Assembly: GCA_945622055.1 (NCBI GenBank)
Contig: CALZBV010000033.1
Coordinates: forward strand, 1 to 15,941
DNA: 15,941 nt
DNA from: an uncultured Clostridia bacterium
GTDB taxonomy: Bacteria > Bacillota > Clostridia > Lachnospirales > Lachnospiraceae
Direction: 5' to 3'
Within the stretch, counting starts at the first letter, position 1; each line of letters opens with the position of its first letter. Position numbers and translations under genes: made by a program. Shown here one piece after another: positions 14,807 through 15,941 of the stretch. The notes below the pieces were generated by a model, which was given only the letters and a program-made list of their open reading frames with translations, had not been told where the DNA came from and ran no database searches.

Positions 14807-15370
14807 GTGAAAACAATCACGCTTGTTCTGGTTCTGGCCTGTCTGATTGTTGCGCTGTATGCGTATATTGACCGCACGGGCGGAAAAGAAAAGAAAGCTG
14901 AGAAGACGCTTGCAGCGAAAATATTAGAGCGTAATCTGGACACCACCTATCCTCCGACACCGTATTCTGTTGCAGAGCTTTATTGCGGCATTGTAGAGTG
15001 CCTGTACAAGTCAGATACTACAAAGGAGCAGAAGGAAGCACTGGTTCACATGGAACGGCAGCTGTTTGATGACGAGTTTGCCGCAATCAACCCGTATGAG
15101 CAGCTGCTTTTGGCAACAGAAGCAGAGCTTTTGGCTGCAACGGAAAAGAAGCTTGTGTTTACCGGTTACGTGGTTGAAAAAGCAAGCAATATCGAAAAGT
15201 GGGAAATTGACGGTACTTCCTATGCCTCTGTCATGGTGCAGTTTGCATGCAGAAGCAGCAATGGAAGTGGAAACAGTTATCGGAAGCTGATTCTTCGCCG
15301 GGATAAGAACGACCGGTATAAAATACTTGGTTGGAAAACGGAAGAGGCTATTTCCGAAGAAAGCAAATGA
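14807..15370 (+). CDS. Membrane-anchored protein of unknown function (start disturbed by in-frame TAG)
   Basis: 187 residues if translation begins at GTG 14807, which has only a weak GAGA-type ribosome binding site. The better start, ATG 14789, is in the same frame but is followed by TAG after four codons. The N terminus is a single hydrophobic anchor (about 4-20) with a nearby positive charge pattern. A VLAC lipobox-like string is present, but hydrophobic residues continue beyond it, so an uncleaved anchor is more likely. The rest is a soluble, extracellular or cell-wall-facing domain with TYPPTPYSVAELYCGIVECLY, a helical TLRELL-type middle and a C-terminal beta-rich segment (WEIDGTSYASVMVQF; YRKLILRR). 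I do not recognise the family. It lies between rnz and tsaD. Codon use looks like that of its neighbours. Confidence 0.7.
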   Translation: MKTITLVLVLACLIVALYAYIDRTGGKEKKAEKTLAAKILERNLDTTYPPTPYSVAELYCGIVECLYKSDTTKEQKEALVHMERQLFDDEFAAINPYEQLLLATEAELLAATEKKLVFTGYVVEKASNIEKWEIDGTSYASVMVQFACRSSNGSGNSYRKLILRRDKNDRYKILGWKTEEAISEESK

Positions 15371-15393
15371 TTGATAGAAAGGACCGAGAAACG

Positions 15394-15941
15394 ATGAGAA
15401 TTCTGGCAATTGAATCCTCGTGTGATGAGACTGCGGCAGCAGTGGTTGAGGATGGAAGAACTGCGTTGTCTAATGTGATTTCTTCTCAGATTGATATTCA
15501 TACGCTGTATGGCGGAGTTGTTCCGGAGATTGCTTCCAGAAAGCATACCGAACGAATTAATTTTGTTGTGGATCAGGCACTAAAGGAAGCAGGTATGGAG
15601 CTTTCGGAGGTAGATGCAGTAGCAGTCACATATGGACCGGGGCTTGTAGGAGCTCTTTTGGTAGGTGTTGCACATGCGAAGGCACTTGCTTATGCTTCCG
15701 GAAAGCCACTCATTGGTGTACATCACATTGAAGGACATATTTCTGCTAACTATATTGAGAATAAAGAGCTGGAGCCACCGTTTCTCTGTCTCGTTGTTTC
15801 CGGCGGTCATACGCATCTGGTTAAGGTATCAGATTATGGAGAATATGAAATTCTCGGACGCACGCATGATGATGCTGCAGGAGAGGCGTTTGATAAGGTT
15901 GCGCGTGCTATCGGGCTCGGATATCCGGGAGGCCCGAAGAT
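15394..15941 (+). CDS. tsaD: tRNA N6-adenosine threonylcarbamoyltransferase TsaD (3' truncated by window edge)
   Basis: The frame is open from ATG 15394 to the end of the window (182 full codons), so the last third or so of the gene is missing. AAAGGA at 15378-15383 serves as the ribosome binding site. It begins ILAIESSCDETAAAVV, the TsaD signature, then YGGVVPEIASRKH, TYGPGLVGALLVG, the metal site H111-I-E-G-H115 (GVHHIEGH), VVSGGHTHLV and DDAAGEAFDKVAR. It is the catalytic subunit that transfers threonylcarbamoyl from threonylcarbamoyl-AMP to tRNA A37, with TsaB and TsaE encoded about 2.3-3.5 kb upstream. tsaC is not in the window. Confidence 0.97.
   Translation, partial: MRILAIESSCDETAAAVVEDGRTALSNVISSQIDIHTLYGGVVPEIASRKHTERINFVVDQALKEAGMELSEVDAVAVTYGPGLVGALLVGVAHAKALAYASGKPLIGVHHIEGHISANYIENKELEPPFLCLVVSGGHTHLVKVSDYGEYEILGRTHDDAAGEAFDKVARAIGLGYPGGPK

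Noticed and set aside
14807..14870. Lipoprotein signal (VLAC) in the unknown membrane protein
   Set aside because: The hydrophobic stretch continues after the cysteine (LIVALYAYI), which is atypical after a lipobox. A plain membrane anchor explains it better.

Overview
The window is a compact, single-strand stretch of chromosome from a low-to-moderate GC Firmicute. Gene content and protein style point to class Clostridia, most likely a gut-type Lachnospiraceae relative. The clues are FabK as the enoyl-ACP reductase, split accD/accA genes with a short AccA, the tsaE-tsaB-rimI...tsaD block, strong AGGAGG-type ribosome binding sites, and many 4-11 base gene overlaps. All 19 identified genes read on the + strand. 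I see no tRNA, rRNA, CRISPR array, insertion sequence or prophage gene, and no gene-free stretch over 300 bases.

Region 1 (1-8859) is a type II fatty-acid synthesis operon. The order is accC (3' end only), accD, accA, fabH, fabK, a second FabK/nitronate-monooxygenase-family gene that looks like FabX, fabD, fabG, fabF, fabZ and a MarR-family regulator. It closes with a strong rho-independent terminator (8824-8859). AccC/AccD/AccA make malonyl-CoA, FabD loads it on ACP, and FabH primes. FabF, FabG, FabZ and FabK run the elongation cycle. The FabX-like flavoprotein carries a four-cysteine motif like that of the Helicobacter pylori [4Fe-4S] flavoenzyme. It offers a route to unsaturated chains in a cluster with no visible fabA, fabB, fabM or fabI. 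acpP is also absent from the cluster as seen here. accB, if present, would lie upstream of the window.

Region 2 (8860-13521) begins with a probable promoter overlapping the terminator. It holds tex (an S1-domain RNA-binding protein with an unusually long charged linker), a two-TM YcxB-like protein, and tsaE, tsaB and rimI, which are the t6A tRNA-modification genes and their usual acetyltransferase partner.

Region 3 (13522-15941) starts with a consensus TATAAT promoter. It holds a small Cys/His-rich protein, RNase Z (preceded by a perfect 7-bp hairpin), a membrane-anchored protein of unknown function, and the 5' part of tsaD. The unknown gene has an in-frame amber stop four codons after its best ribosome binding site and start. 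Regions 2 and 3 therefore form a tRNA maturation and modification neighbourhood.

The observations most worth following are the FabX-like gene beside fabK, the MGKS-stop leader of the unknown membrane protein, and the small Cys-rich protein with its own promoter.
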